Shown in pieces: positions 1 to 8,717 of a DNA stretch of 13,635 nt. The position numbers and the translations under genes are program-made. Position 1 is the stretch's first letter. Every line of letters begins with the position of its first letter. Source of the stretch: Desulfobacteraceae bacterium (GTDB lineage Bacteria; Desulfobacterota; Desulfobacteria; Desulfobacterales; Desulfobacteraceae); contig PIVQ01000125.1 in assembly GCA_003354055.1 (NCBI GenBank), forward strand, positions 1 to 13,635, in the 5' to 3' direction. Under the pieces are notes generated by a model that saw nothing but the letters and a program-made list of their open reading frames with translations, was not told the origin of the DNA and ran no database searches.

Positions 1-12
1 CGTTACAAAATA

Positions 13-96
13 ACTTGATCTAAATACCCTGAAGGGCAGAAACTTGTTTCCAAAACCCCTTAAAAGACTGGGTATTTTGAAAACAAAAGATCAAGT
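13..96 (+). other. Nested inverted repeats upstream of the stalk-protein gene (possible structured leader)
   Basis: Several stems nest inside one another by eye: 13-20 with 89-96 (ACTTGATC / GATCAAGT), 22-29 with 70-77 (AAATACCC / GGGTATTT), 32-36 with 57-61 (AAGGG / CCCTT), and a small hairpin near 39-50. Each named arm pair is perfect. The block ends about 50 nt before the ATG at 145. If transcribed, it would fold into one long interrupted hairpin in the leader of the toxin locus. It matches no riboswitch class I know. It could instead be the end of a mobile element or the terminator region of an upstream gene outside the window. Confidence 0.4.
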
Positions 97-144
97 AATT
101 TTGGAGCCGATCCTTAGATTAAAAATACAAAACAGGATTTTCAA

Positions 145-1983
145 ATGCAAATCAAACATGTGTTTTTTTTCCTCCTGCTCATTGTCCTTTCCGGATTGCC
201 GTTGAACCCGGCCCGGGCCGGGGATCTTACCCCGTCGGGGACCCTTGATTCAGGCATGGTCCATACTCCTGACGGCCGCATCCTTGTCGGCGAAGGAGTA
301 ACAGGCGGCGGCCCCTGCACCATCAATCGGGGTAAAAAGGTAATCTTTGCCGCTGCCAACGGGATTATTCTGGGTGACGGGTTCCATGCAAAAGAGGAGT
401 CAAATTTTCAAGGACTCATCCCGGATACTGCGGATACGGATTCAGACGGGATGGAGGACTGGTGGGAGGTGCTCTACGGCCTGAATCCCCTACTGGATGA
501 TGCCGGTATGGATCCGGACCAGGACGGTCTGACCAATGGGGCGGAATTCTCGGGCAAGACCGATCCCAACAGCAAAGAGGCTCCTGTTATCGTCTTTGGG
601 GCGGATCCCCCGGATATCCCCCGGGGGGGAACCGCCACACTATCCTGGGATATTACCCATGCAGAGACCTATACCCTGACCCCGGGCAATGTGGCCATCA
701 GCCAGGCCGGGAGCATCCAGGTAAGCCCCGGGGAATCCACCACCTACAGGATTACAGCCACAGGGCCGGGCGGTACATCAACCCGGGAAATCACCGTCTC
801 CATAAACAATGCCCTTCCCAGGATCATCTTTAACGCCTTTCCGCCCTCCATTGTGGAAGGCGCCTCAAGCAAGCTCTCCTGGACCGTCCTCAACGGTGAT
901 ACCGTGACCCTGGACCAGGACATCGGCACCAAAACAGTCCAGGGAGAGATAAGTGTCACCCCCTCTGTCACCACAATCTATACCCTGACAGCCGTCAATT
1001 CAGAGGGCAGTTCCAAGGCCCGGGTGACCCTGACGGTTGCACATAAGAAACCAGTAGTTACCATCAGTGCCAGCCCGATCATTGTTCCCCAGGGCGGTTC
1101 CACCACCCTGACCTGGACCTCCCAGAACGGTACCGGCGCCTCCATTGACAATGGCGTGGGACCGGTCCCCCTGTCAGGCACCATTCAGCTGACCCCGGGC
1201 GGAACCACGACCTATACCCTCACCGTCACAGGACCCGGAGGGAGCGCCCATGCATCCGCCCTGGTGGGAGATGGATCCGATACAGATCTGGACGGTATCC
1301 CGGATGCCTGGGAAACCACCTACGGCCTGGATCCGACTGATGCCCAGGATGCAGGCCTTGACGGAGACGGAGACCTGATGACCAACGGGGCTGAATACCT
1401 GGCAGGTACAGATCCCCATGCCTATGACAACCAGGATCTGATTCTGTCCGCCGCCCTCTCAGGAAACTATACCTCCGGTGGAAAAATCATCATCTCCCCC
1501 CAATCCGGGCAGCAGACCATCATTCCCTCAGGGGCTTCCCATACCCTGACCGCAAACTGCTCCATCAGCCTTCTGCCGGAACTTCTTATCTCTCAGGGAT
1601 CTCAAGTTGTTATCAGAGGCGGGGACTGCGATCAGCTTCCCGATGCCTGGGAAATTGCCAACTTTGACACCCTTGAACACGGCAATGATTCTGATCCGGA
1701 CAATGACGGCCTGACCAACTACCAGGAATACCAGATCAACTCCGATCCCCTGGTTGCGGACTGGGATACGGATAACGACGGCCTCAACGATGCCTGGGAA
1801 CTGAAATATTTCGGCTCCCTGGATCAGACCGGAGACATGGATTCCGATAATGACGGCGCCTCAAATTATATTGAGCAGCTGACAAAGACGGATCCCTCGG
1901 ATATCTACTCCACTCCCAAACCCGGCAATTATTACGAATACGATGCACTCGGCCGTATCAAACGCCTCATCCGGATTAATTAA
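145..1983 (+). CDS. Exported Ig-like / TSP3-repeat stalk protein ending in a YD motif
   Basis: This is a 612-residue predicted surface or secreted protein of unknown function. Residues 1-25 form a Sec signal peptide with likely cleavage after ARA. A beta-rich segment containing GDGFHA (77-82) follows, resembling the stacked-beta domains of secreted Bacteroidetes proteins. Calcium-binding thrombospondin-type-3-like loops (DTDSDG, DPDQDG, DTDLDG, DPDNDG, DTDNDG, DSDNDG), each with a D-x-WE helix, lie near 95-145, 376-423 and 493-592. Three Ig/PKD-like beta domains sharing the TTTYTLT motif fill about 147-375. The last 16 residues contain YEYDALGR, one RHS/YD-repeat unit, and the protein stops there. 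An AGGA at 134-137 supports this start. The stop lies 23 nt before the rhs start, so the two are probably one operon. A role as adhesin, stalk or partner of the RHS protein is inference. Confidence 0.85.
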   Translation: MQIKHVFFFLLLIVLSGLPLNPARAGDLTPSGTLDSGMVHTPDGRILVGEGVTGGGPCTINRGKKVIFAAANGIILGDGFHAKEESNFQGLIPDTADTDSDGMEDWWEVLYGLNPLLDDAGMDPDQDGLTNGAEFSGKTDPNSKEAPVIVFGADPPDIPRGGTATLSWDITHAETYTLTPGNVAISQAGSIQVSPGESTTYRITATGPGGTSTREITVSINNALPRIIFNAFPPSIVEGASSKLSWTVLNGDTVTLDQDIGTKTVQGEISVTPSVTTIYTLTAVNSEGSSKARVTLTVAHKKPVVTISASPIIVPQGGSTTLTWTSQNGTGASIDNGVGPVPLSGTIQLTPGGTTTYTLTVTGPGGSAHASALVGDGSDTDLDGIPDAWETTYGLDPTDAQDAGLDGDGDLMTNGAEYLAGTDPHAYDNQDLILSAALSGNYTSGGKIIISPQSGQQTIIPSGASHTLTANCSISLLPELLISQGSQVVIRGGDCDQLPDAWEIANFDTLEHGNDSDPDNDGLTNYQEYQINSDPLVADWDTDNDGLNDAWELKYFGSLDQTGDMDSDNDGASNYIEQLTKTDPSDIYSTPKPGNYYEYDALGRIKRLIRIN

Positions 1984-1992
1984 TCATGCTCC

Positions 1993-1997
1993 AGGAG
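1993..1997 (+). promoter_or_regulatory. Ribosome binding site that decides the rhs start
   Basis: AGGAG lies 9 nt before the ATG at 2007. The in-frame ATG at 1986 precedes this site and has no Shine-Dalgarno of its own. Starting at 2007 also puts a clean signal peptide at the N-terminus, so 2007 is preferred. Confidence 0.8.
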
Positions 1998-2006
1998 AAG
2001 GAAACC

Positions 2007-5000
2007 ATGCTTCCCAGATTTCTTAAAAATTCCAAGATCAGACTTCAGATCTCTTCTATTATCCTCTTGCTCTTTACCCTGTGCTTTACCGTTCCGGCCG
2101 GGGCCAGCCAGACCAGCCTGAACGCCCAGGATGGAAACGGACAGAGCGCTCCTGTCCCCAGCACCATGATATATACAGGGGCTGCCACCTATTCCGTACC
2201 CGTTGGGGTATTGCCCGGCCGGAACAACCTGGCCCCGAATCTCACCCTGTCCTACAGCAGTTTTTCCGGGAACGGCTGGATCGGCCTGGGCTGGAACCTA
2301 GGCATGCCCGCCATCCAGCGCTCCACCAAGCGGGGCCTGGATTATACGGCGGATGAGTTTCTGGCAGGCTCCGATGAACTGACCCAGCGGGCTGACTGGG
2401 GAAGCGGCTATTACGGCCTAAAAATCGAAAAATCCTTTTCCAAGTATTATTATAACGGTACCTCCTGGGAGGTGACGGCCAAAAACGGGATGCGCTTTTT
2501 CTATGGCGCAAGTTCCGGTTCCAGGCTGGGAAAGGACAGCAGCAACACCTATATCTGGCTGTTGTCCCGGGTGGAGGACACCAACGGCAACTACTTTACG
2601 GTGTCTTATACGGAAGACCAGGGACAGCTATATCTGAGCCAAATCGACTATACCGGCCATTCCTCGGGCCTTGCCCCGTCCAACCGGGTGGCCTTTGAAC
2701 TGGAAGACCGGCCCGATCCCCTGACCTCCTATGCCTCGGGTAAAAAGATCACCACGGCCAAACGTCTTGCGGCCATCCGGGTATACAATAAGAACGATGA
2801 CTTAAGCTCGGCCTTCAAGCTTTTCTATGATGATTCAAGCCCCCTGAACCTTTCCAGACTTATCCGGGTCCAGCGCCTGGGCTCCGACAACACCAGCATC
2901 CTGCCGCCGGTTGAAATCGAATGGAACGACCAAAACCAGGTCAGCTTTGTCGCTGCAAAAATCACCAGCTCCCCGGGCTCGGATGATGCAGGCTATCTCA
3001 GATTTGCAGATCTCAACGGTGACGGCAGAGACGATATGATTACCCACAACAGCACAGGCTCCGTCTTTACCCAGCTGGGCAACGGGGACGGTACCTTTGC
3101 CAGCCAGCAGACCACAGGTGGCTCAGGCGGGGAAGGCCCGGGATATCTTACCCTGGCCGATCTCAATGCCGACGGCAAAGCCGACCTGATCAAGCATGAT
3201 GAAACCGGTAAGGTTTATTTTGCCTTTTCCAATGGTGACGGCACCTTTGGGAGTTTTACCACCCACACCGGTGCCGGCGGGGACGGCCAGTGGCGTGTCG
3301 GGATTGTGGATATCAACGGAGACGGATCAGGAGACCTGATCAAATCCGCCGATGAGAGCGGCACTGAAAAACTCTACATCTACACCTTCAACAACGACAC
3401 CAACACCTTTTCCTCCTCCTATACCACGCCCGGAGGCCCCGGCGGCGGTATCGGCAAGGAATTCATCATTGACGTCAACAATGACTCCTATGCAGATCTT
3501 CTCAAGTGCGATGATGATGAAAAGCTTTATATACACAAGTCCAATAAAACCGACGGGTTTGAGACCTCCTACACCACCTTTACGGCCGCAGGGCTGAAAC
3601 AGGGCTACATCCGGTTCGGGGATGTCAACGGTGACGGTATTGCCGATCTTATCATCCACAAGGACAACGGCACGGTCAATGTCTATCTGGCCGACGGTCA
3701 GGGGTCCTTTTCCACTACGCCTGTATCCCACAGCGGCTCCGGAGGGGATGATGCCAACCGGGTCCAGGTCAGGGATGTGAATGCCGACGGCTTTGCCGAT
3801 CTGATCAAGGAGAACAGCAGCGGGACAATTTTTATCTATCTATCCGTCCCGGGCAACGGGTCCTTTGAAACCACGGCCGTATATTTCCAGGCCAAACCCC
3901 TGTCATCCATGCGGGAGGGCATCATTTTCAACGATGTCTCAGGAGACGGAAGACCGGATCTCGCCCGGGTTACCGATGCAGGTGTTGTGTACAGTTATGC
4001 TGCGGAAGGCTTCGGCACCCCCGGCCTGATGAAAAAGGCCAGGATTGAGAACGGGGCCTCCATTACCATGGACTATACCCTGTCCACCAACTTCACCCAC
4101 ACCCTCATGCCCAACAAGATGTTCCTGGTGGCCACCCGCACCGTGGAGGACGGTTTCGGCAATCTGTCTGCGGAAAACTACCACTATGCGGACGGTCTTT
4201 ACGATTATACTGACCGGGAATTCCGGGGCTTCGGCTTTGTGACCAAAACCAATCCCAACAACACTATTTCCAAAACCTGGTTCCACCAGACCAAGCAGTT
4301 CAAAGGGGCGGCCTATCAGGAGGAGCTGTGGGAGGCCGGGGAAACAAAACGCTTTGCCCAAACTATCAATACCTACGAAGCCGCAGCCACCGGCCCCCAG
4401 GACCAGGGCATCGTCTTTGTCAAGCTTACCCAAACCCGGACGGAAAAATACGACGACCAGACCGTATTTACCCAGAAGGATATTGTTTACGACGATGAAA
4501 CTGGAAATCCCCTGACCACCACCCTGTCCGGCACAGGGGCCGAAAGCCTGATCACGGAGATGACCTATGATACCTATGGCGGGGCCGACGGCTGGATATG
4601 GAGAAAGACCGGGGAAACCCTGAGCGGCAGTGATTCCGGCAAGGTCAGGGAGCAGTACTTTGAGTACGATGCCCTCACCGGCAACCTCTTATCCGAATCC
4701 GCCTGGCTGGAAGGGGATACAAATCCTTCCACCTCTTATGATTACGACATTTACGGCAACCAGATCTCCGTCACCAATGCCCGGGGCTTTACCTCCACCC
4801 TGGAGTATGACACCCAGACTCAAACCTTCCCGGTAAAGGCATTCAAACCCACGGCCAACGGCATGACCCTGAGCGTTGAAACCACCTATAATCCTCTCTA
4901 TGCCCAGCCGGATTCGGTAACGGATGAAAACGGGAACACCACCTATTATACCTATGATGTTTTCGGAAGGACAACCCAGGTCCTGAGCCCGGACGGCGGC

Positions 5001-7862
5001 CTCACCCTGACGGAATACTACGACTTCCTGGTCCCCAGAAAACAGGTGGTCAAGATCAAAGAAAATGAGGTATCCGCCCCCGAGACGGTCTCCTTTACCT
5101 ATGTGGACGGTCTGGGACGGCCCATGCAGTCCGTAAGCCTAGGCCAGGACCAGTATATCATCGTTAAAAAGCACTATGACAACATGGGACGGGAGTATCT
5201 GAGCGAGGGGCCTTTTTTCTCAAATACCTACGACTGCCCCCAGCCGCTGCCGGCGGTCTACCCTTACGTCAAAACCTACTTTGATTCCCTGTCCCGCCCC
5301 ATAATGATGGAAACCGCAGGGGAAACCGCGGGGGATCCCGTTATCTCCACCGTCAGCTATTCAGGCTTTAACACCACGGGCACGGGTCCGGACGGCAGCC
5401 GGAAAACCGAGATCAAGGATTATCTCGGCCGGGTCGCGGAGATCCGGCAGTACACCGACCTTGAAACTCTGAGCACCTTTTATGAATTCAATGCCGCCAA
5501 GGACCTGCTCACGGTCACCAATCCCTTTGGCAAGCAAACCTCCATCACCTACGATACCCTGGGCCGGAAGACAGCCATGGATGATCCGGACATGGGGCAT
5601 TGGGACTATACCTACGGTGAAAGCGGAAACCTCCTGTCCCAGACCGATGCCAAGGGCCAGGTCATCCGCTTTACCTACGACAACCTGGACCGGGTCCTGA
5701 AAAAGGAGTGCTTTGCCAACGCTTCAGCCACCGATTCCCTGGCCGGGGAAACCATCACCTATGAGTATGACAATGCATCAATCGCCAACGGCCGGGGCCG
5801 TCTCTATACATTAACCCGCGGCAATACCCAGACCGTTTACGACACCTATGACGTCATGGGCCGGGAAACCGTGGTCTCCAAGATGATCAGCGACCAGCGC
5901 TACACCACGACCAAAACCTACGACCTCACCGGCAAGGTCACAAAACTTACCTACCCGGATCTTTACGAGGTCCACTACGACTACCATGCAGGTTCAGGCC
6001 TGCTCAAAGAGACTCTGGGCAAGGCCTATGATGCCACGGAAACAACCAGTCTCGCCCACTTTGACCAATACGAACCCACCGGCAAGATGGGGCAGGTCTA
6101 CTACGGAAACGACGCCTATACCTCCTTTTCCTATAACCAGGGCAGCACCCGCCTCACCGCCATCCAGACCCTGGACAGCGACGGCCTCTTTCTCCAGAAC
6201 CTGAACTACGACTATACAAGGGCCGGGGATATCTCAAGGATCACGGATATCCAGAACAACATCACAAGAGAGTACACCTACGACCGCCTCCACCGCCTCA
6301 CAGCGGAAAACATTACAAATGAAGGCGTCCCCATAAACAATATCGAGGCCCTCAATTACAGCCACGATGATCCCGACCACATCCACGCAGTCTCAGCCAT
6401 CAACCACAACGGCACGGACGCCGCCTATACCTACGATGCCAACGGAAACATGACCGCAAGCCCGGACCTGAAAGACGACTATCAAGAGCGGGCCATCACC
6501 TACAACACCGACAATATGCCGGTACAGATCGTAAAAGGGGACACCACCGTCACCTTTACCTATGACGGCCACGGCACCCGTGTGGAAAAAATAGTCAACG
6601 GCAACACCGTCACCACCTACGCAGGCGAACATTTTGAAATCAAAAACGGCATCCTGACCAAGTACATCTTTGCCGGCAGCCTCAGAATCGCCATGATCCA
6701 AAACAATGAAACCTTCTTCATCCACAAGGATCACCTGGGCTCCTCCACCGTCATCACAGACGCCACCGGCACCATTAAAGACACCCAGCAGGCCTCCTAC
6801 AATCCCTTCGGCATGACCCGCGGCGACACCGACATTACCCTGACCGACTACAAATACACAGGCCAGGAGTTTGACGGGGAAACAGGTCTCTACAACTACA
6901 ATGCCCGCCTCTACGATCCCGTGATCGGAATGTTTATTTCTGCCGACACCATTGTGCCTGATCCGACTAATCCTCAGACTATGAACCGGTATGCTTATTG
7001 CGGAAATAATCCCATGATGTATACCGATCCGAGTGGTCATTTTTGGCACATTGTTATTGGTGCTGTTATTGGTGCAGTAAAAGCAGCCATCACTGGAGAA
7101 AATATTATAAAAGGGGCAGTTGTAGGAGCAGTATCCGCAGCTCTCTTTTATGGTGCAGGAGAGATAGCGATGACTGCAACACAGAGTGTAATTACCCATG
7201 CAGCAGCAGGAGCGATGTCTGGAGGGATAAGTGCGGCCGTAAATGGAGGTGATATCGGTATGGGGATTATTGTCGGCGGTATTACAGGAGGATTAGCTGA
7301 ATTGGGTGGTGGATTAATGTCTCTTTATGATATTGATAGTTTTGGTGCACAATTTGCTGGGCGAGCAGTTATAGGTGGCGTTACCGGAGGAATCACATCG
7401 GAATTATCTGGTGGTACATTTGGAGATGGATTTAAGTCTGGGATGCAAACTGCCGCTTATGGGTACATGTTTAACCATATGTCCCATGAAGGTTTTAAAA
7501 TGTGGAAAAGATATCAGGCTCAACACAGGTGGGCTCAAGTGGCTGAGATAAGAAGGCAAAAAATATGGGAGATTTTTAAGCCAGCATCACCAGAGCAGAT
7601 ATCTAATATTGCGCGGGGCACTATGGATAGAAGTGGTGTAGAAGATATTGCAACTGTTTTTCCAGCCGCTGGAGCCGCTACAGCCTTTGGAATGGGGGGA
7701 GCTCTTTGTGAACCTTTGATGGTTGGATTAACGACACCTGCTGGCAAAAGAGTATATGAATTTATTTATAATCGTATGGCTGATGTTACTATTTACGGAA
7801 AGCCACCAATGCTTACAGCTGTTCCAGACGGTTACCATCTTTTGCCGAGGAATAATAATTAA
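2007..7862 (+). CDS. Sec-exported RHS/YD-repeat polymorphic toxin, SpvB/TcdB-like, unknown C-terminal tip
   Basis: This 1951-residue protein has the architecture of RHS polymorphic toxins. Residues 1-33 form a signal peptide (cleavage near PAGA-S). About 45-330 is SpvB-like. Seven FG-GAP/VCBS-type loops run from DLNGDGRDD (335) to DVSGDGRPD (643). A TcdB-like segment ends near REFRGFG (about 737-743). About twenty YD motifs (TYDTLGR, TYDNLDR, TYDVFGR and others) span roughly 880-1550. The core carries DHLGSS, TGQEFDGETGLYNYNARLYD and NRYAYCGNNPMMYTDPSGH, ending at 1678. In known family members the YD repeats form a shell enclosing a C-terminal toxin that is released by cleavage near the core end. 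Here the tip is 1679-1951: first a glycine- and alanine-rich hydrophobic stretch, then a basic helix and a segment with no motif I recognise. The tip is visibly AT-richer than the body. The small membrane-protein gene behind it is the likely immunity gene. Export by the Sec route is inferred from the signal peptide. Confidence 0.92.
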   Translation: MLPRFLKNSKIRLQISSIILLLFTLCFTVPAGASQTSLNAQDGNGQSAPVPSTMIYTGAATYSVPVGVLPGRNNLAPNLTLSYSSFSGNGWIGLGWNLGMPAIQRSTKRGLDYTADEFLAGSDELTQRADWGSGYYGLKIEKSFSKYYYNGTSWEVTAKNGMRFFYGASSGSRLGKDSSNTYIWLLSRVEDTNGNYFTVSYTEDQGQLYLSQIDYTGHSSGLAPSNRVAFELEDRPDPLTSYASGKKITTAKRLAAIRVYNKNDDLSSAFKLFYDDSSPLNLSRLIRVQRLGSDNTSILPPVEIEWNDQNQVSFVAAKITSSPGSDDAGYLRFADLNGDGRDDMITHNSTGSVFTQLGNGDGTFASQQTTGGSGGEGPGYLTLADLNADGKADLIKHDETGKVYFAFSNGDGTFGSFTTHTGAGGDGQWRVGIVDINGDGSGDLIKSADESGTEKLYIYTFNNDTNTFSSSYTTPGGPGGGIGKEFIIDVNNDSYADLLKCDDDEKLYIHKSNKTDGFETSYTTFTAAGLKQGYIRFGDVNGDGIADLIIHKDNGTVNVYLADGQGSFSTTPVSHSGSGGDDANRVQVRDVNADGFADLIKENSSGTIFIYLSVPGNGSFETTAVYFQAKPLSSMREGIIFNDVSGDGRPDLARVTDAGVVYSYAAEGFGTPGLMKKARIENGASITMDYTLSTNFTHTLMPNKMFLVATRTVEDGFGNLSAENYHYADGLYDYTDREFRGFGFVTKTNPNNTISKTWFHQTKQFKGAAYQEELWEAGETKRFAQTINTYEAAATGPQDQGIVFVKLTQTRTEKYDDQTVFTQKDIVYDDETGNPLTTTLSGTGAESLITEMTYDTYGGADGWIWRKTGETLSGSDSGKVREQYFEYDALTGNLLSESAWLEGDTNPSTSYDYDIYGNQISVTNARGFTSTLEYDTQTQTFPVKAFKPTANGMTLSVETTYNPLYAQPDSVTDENGNTTYYTYDVFGRTTQVLSPDGGLTLTEYYDFLVPRKQVVKIKENEVSAPETVSFTYVDGLGRPMQSVSLGQDQYIIVKKHYDNMGREYLSEGPFFSNTYDCPQPLPAVYPYVKTYFDSLSRPIMMETAGETAGDPVISTVSYSGFNTTGTGPDGSRKTEIKDYLGRVAEIRQYTDLETLSTFYEFNAAKDLLTVTNPFGKQTSITYDTLGRKTAMDDPDMGHWDYTYGESGNLLSQTDAKGQVIRFTYDNLDRVLKKECFANASATDSLAGETITYEYDNASIANGRGRLYTLTRGNTQTVYDTYDVMGRETVVSKMISDQRYTTTKTYDLTGKVTKLTYPDLYEVHYDYHAGSGLLKETLGKAYDATETTSLAHFDQYEPTGKMGQVYYGNDAYTSFSYNQGSTRLTAIQTLDSDGLFLQNLNYDYTRAGDISRITDIQNNITREYTYDRLHRLTAENITNEGVPINNIEALNYSHDDPDHIHAVSAINHNGTDAAYTYDANGNMTASPDLKDDYQERAITYNTDNMPVQIVKGDTTVTFTYDGHGTRVEKIVNGNTVTTYAGEHFEIKNGILTKYIFAGSLRIAMIQNNETFFIHKDHLGSSTVITDATGTIKDTQQASYNPFGMTRGDTDITLTDYKYTGQEFDGETGLYNYNARLYDPVIGMFISADTIVPDPTNPQTMNRYAYCGNNPMMYTDPSGHFWHIVIGAVIGAVKAAITGENIIKGAVVGAVSAALFYGAGEIAMTATQSVITHAAAGAMSGGISAAVNGGDIGMGIIVGGITGGLAELGGGLMSLYDIDSFGAQFAGRAVIGGVTGGITSELSGGTFGDGFKSGMQTAAYGYMFNHMSHEGFKMWKRYQAQHRWAQVAEIRRQKIWEIFKPASPEQISNIARGTMDRSGVEDIATVFPAAGAATAFGMGGALCEPLMVGLTTPAGKRVYEFIYNRMADVTIYGKPPMLTAVPDGYHLLPRNNN

Positions 7863-7891
7863 CAAAAATCTTATGACTTGATAACTCAGGA

Positions 7892-7897
7892 TATAAT
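7892..7897 (+). promoter_or_regulatory. Candidate -10 box before the putative immunity gene
   Basis: A perfect TATAAT sits in the 62-nt gap after the rhs stop, 28 nt before the next gene. No good -35 lies 16-18 nt upstream, so this is a weak promoter call. It would let the immunity gene be expressed independently of the long rhs transcript. Confidence 0.3.
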
Positions 7898-7924
7898 CCA
7901 TATGAACTCACAAAACTTTTTACA

Positions 7925-8242
7925 ATGAATAAAAAACATCTTTTTTGGCTTTGCTCCGGAATTTTATTTTGGAGCATTATACCCGTTATTTTAGCAGGAT
8001 TGGTTGTGAATAAAGGGCTCTCCGATATAATTTCTCATGCCGGAATAGTACTGTTTTTTACTATAATTGTTGTTTTATTAATACAAGAAATTTTTAGAGA
8101 ATTTAAAACAAACATCAATCCTAAAAGCTGGTTTTTTATCCCGCTTTTATGTTGGATTCTTTTTTCCTGTGTTCAACTATTTGAACCACCATATTCTGAT
8201 AGGCTTTTTATTTTTGATTTGATTGTTGATTTTTTTAAGTAG
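7925..8242 (+). CDS. Small three-helix membrane protein, putative immunity to the RHS tip
   Basis: This is a 105-residue protein with no family I recognise. Three hydrophobic segments are evident: about 7-28, 37-57 and 69-86, the last containing WFFIPLLCWILFSCVQLF. The second and third are separated by a short charged loop. It is AT-rich like the RHS tip before it and unlike the rhs body. Position suggests its job: in polymorphic toxin loci the gene right after the toxin tip usually encodes the immunity protein. An inner-membrane immunity protein would fit a toxin that acts on or enters through the membrane. There is no Shine-Dalgarno before the ATG. Instead an 8-codon ORF (7902-7928) overlaps it as ATGA, which may couple translation. 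The coding call is reasonable; the function is inference from context. Confidence 0.65.
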   Translation: MNKKHLFWLCSGILFWSIIPVILAGLVVNKGLSDIISHAGIVLFFTIIVVLLIQEIFREFKTNINPKSWFFIPLLCWILFSCVQLFEPPYSDRLFIFDLIVDFFK

Positions 8243-8245
8243 TGC

Positions 8246-8669
8246 CTGTTACTGCCCAAATTCTGGTCGTACATTTTGCCGAATTACAGCTCATAAGATT
8301 TCGACCGTTTTGGGGCGTTTTTCCAAATACATATGGTCTTTTGGAGAAGATCATAGTGGCAATACGCCTAACCCCTTATCCTGAACACAATATATATTGA
8401 GCGAGAAAAATTGGAAGCGAGAGAAGCTGGAAAAGCAGGAACAATGGGGGGAGAGCCTATGGCTGACAATTATATCAGCGAGAACCGCTGGAACGGCGAG
8501 AACAGGGGAGGTTGCGCTTTGCGCGCCAGTTTATATTATTCAATGCTCGTATCCGATTCTTTGACAAAATAAAATACCGACGCTTTATTAAAATTGGTAA
8601 CCGAAGGTTCACCTTCTGCTGCTCTCGCTGTTCAAGCTGTTCTCGCTTCTCTCGCTGTGCCGAAGGCAC
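8246..8669 (+). repeat. Interspersed repeat, copy A (full length)
   Basis: This copy starts 4 nt after the stop of the putative immunity gene. It has a 5' module (about 8246-8395) shared with copy C, a middle section shared with copy B (about 8398-8470), and a core flanked by a perfect 10-bp inverted repeat: GCGAGAACAG at 8496-8505 and its complement at 8637-8646, 131 bp apart. The right end is the small palindrome GTGCCGAAGGCAC at 8657-8669, shared with copy B. No transposase is visible, so it resembles a non-autonomous (MITE- or REP-like) element. Short ORFs cross it on both strands but look fortuitous. Confidence 0.85.
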
Positions 8670-8717
8670 CTATGACGGCCACGGCACCCGCGTAGAAAAG
8701 ATCATCAACGGCAATAC
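8668..8717 (+). pseudogene. Displaced rhs gene fragment
   Basis: These 50 bases align without gaps to 6558-6607 of the intact rhs gene, with 44 identical by hand count. The fragment encodes YDGHGTRVEKIINGNT, against YDGHGTRVEKIVNGNT in the intact gene. Five of the six differences are synonymous, so it derives from a diverged coding rhs paralogue and not from a recent copy of this gene. It is joined directly to the right end of repeat copy A, and the brnA stop codon lies at its other edge. It is non-functional on its own. Confidence 0.8.

Noticed and set aside
6393..7199. A 268-codon minus-strand ORF opposite the rhs core
   Set aside because: It is an antisense shadow of a high-GC gene, valine/glycine-rich with no recognisable domain or start signal.
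2007..7862. Insecticidal Tc toxin B/C component
   Set aside because: SpvB and TcdB-like parts are shared, but no TcA gene is seen, and the signal peptide and tip/immunity layout fit a polymorphic toxin better.
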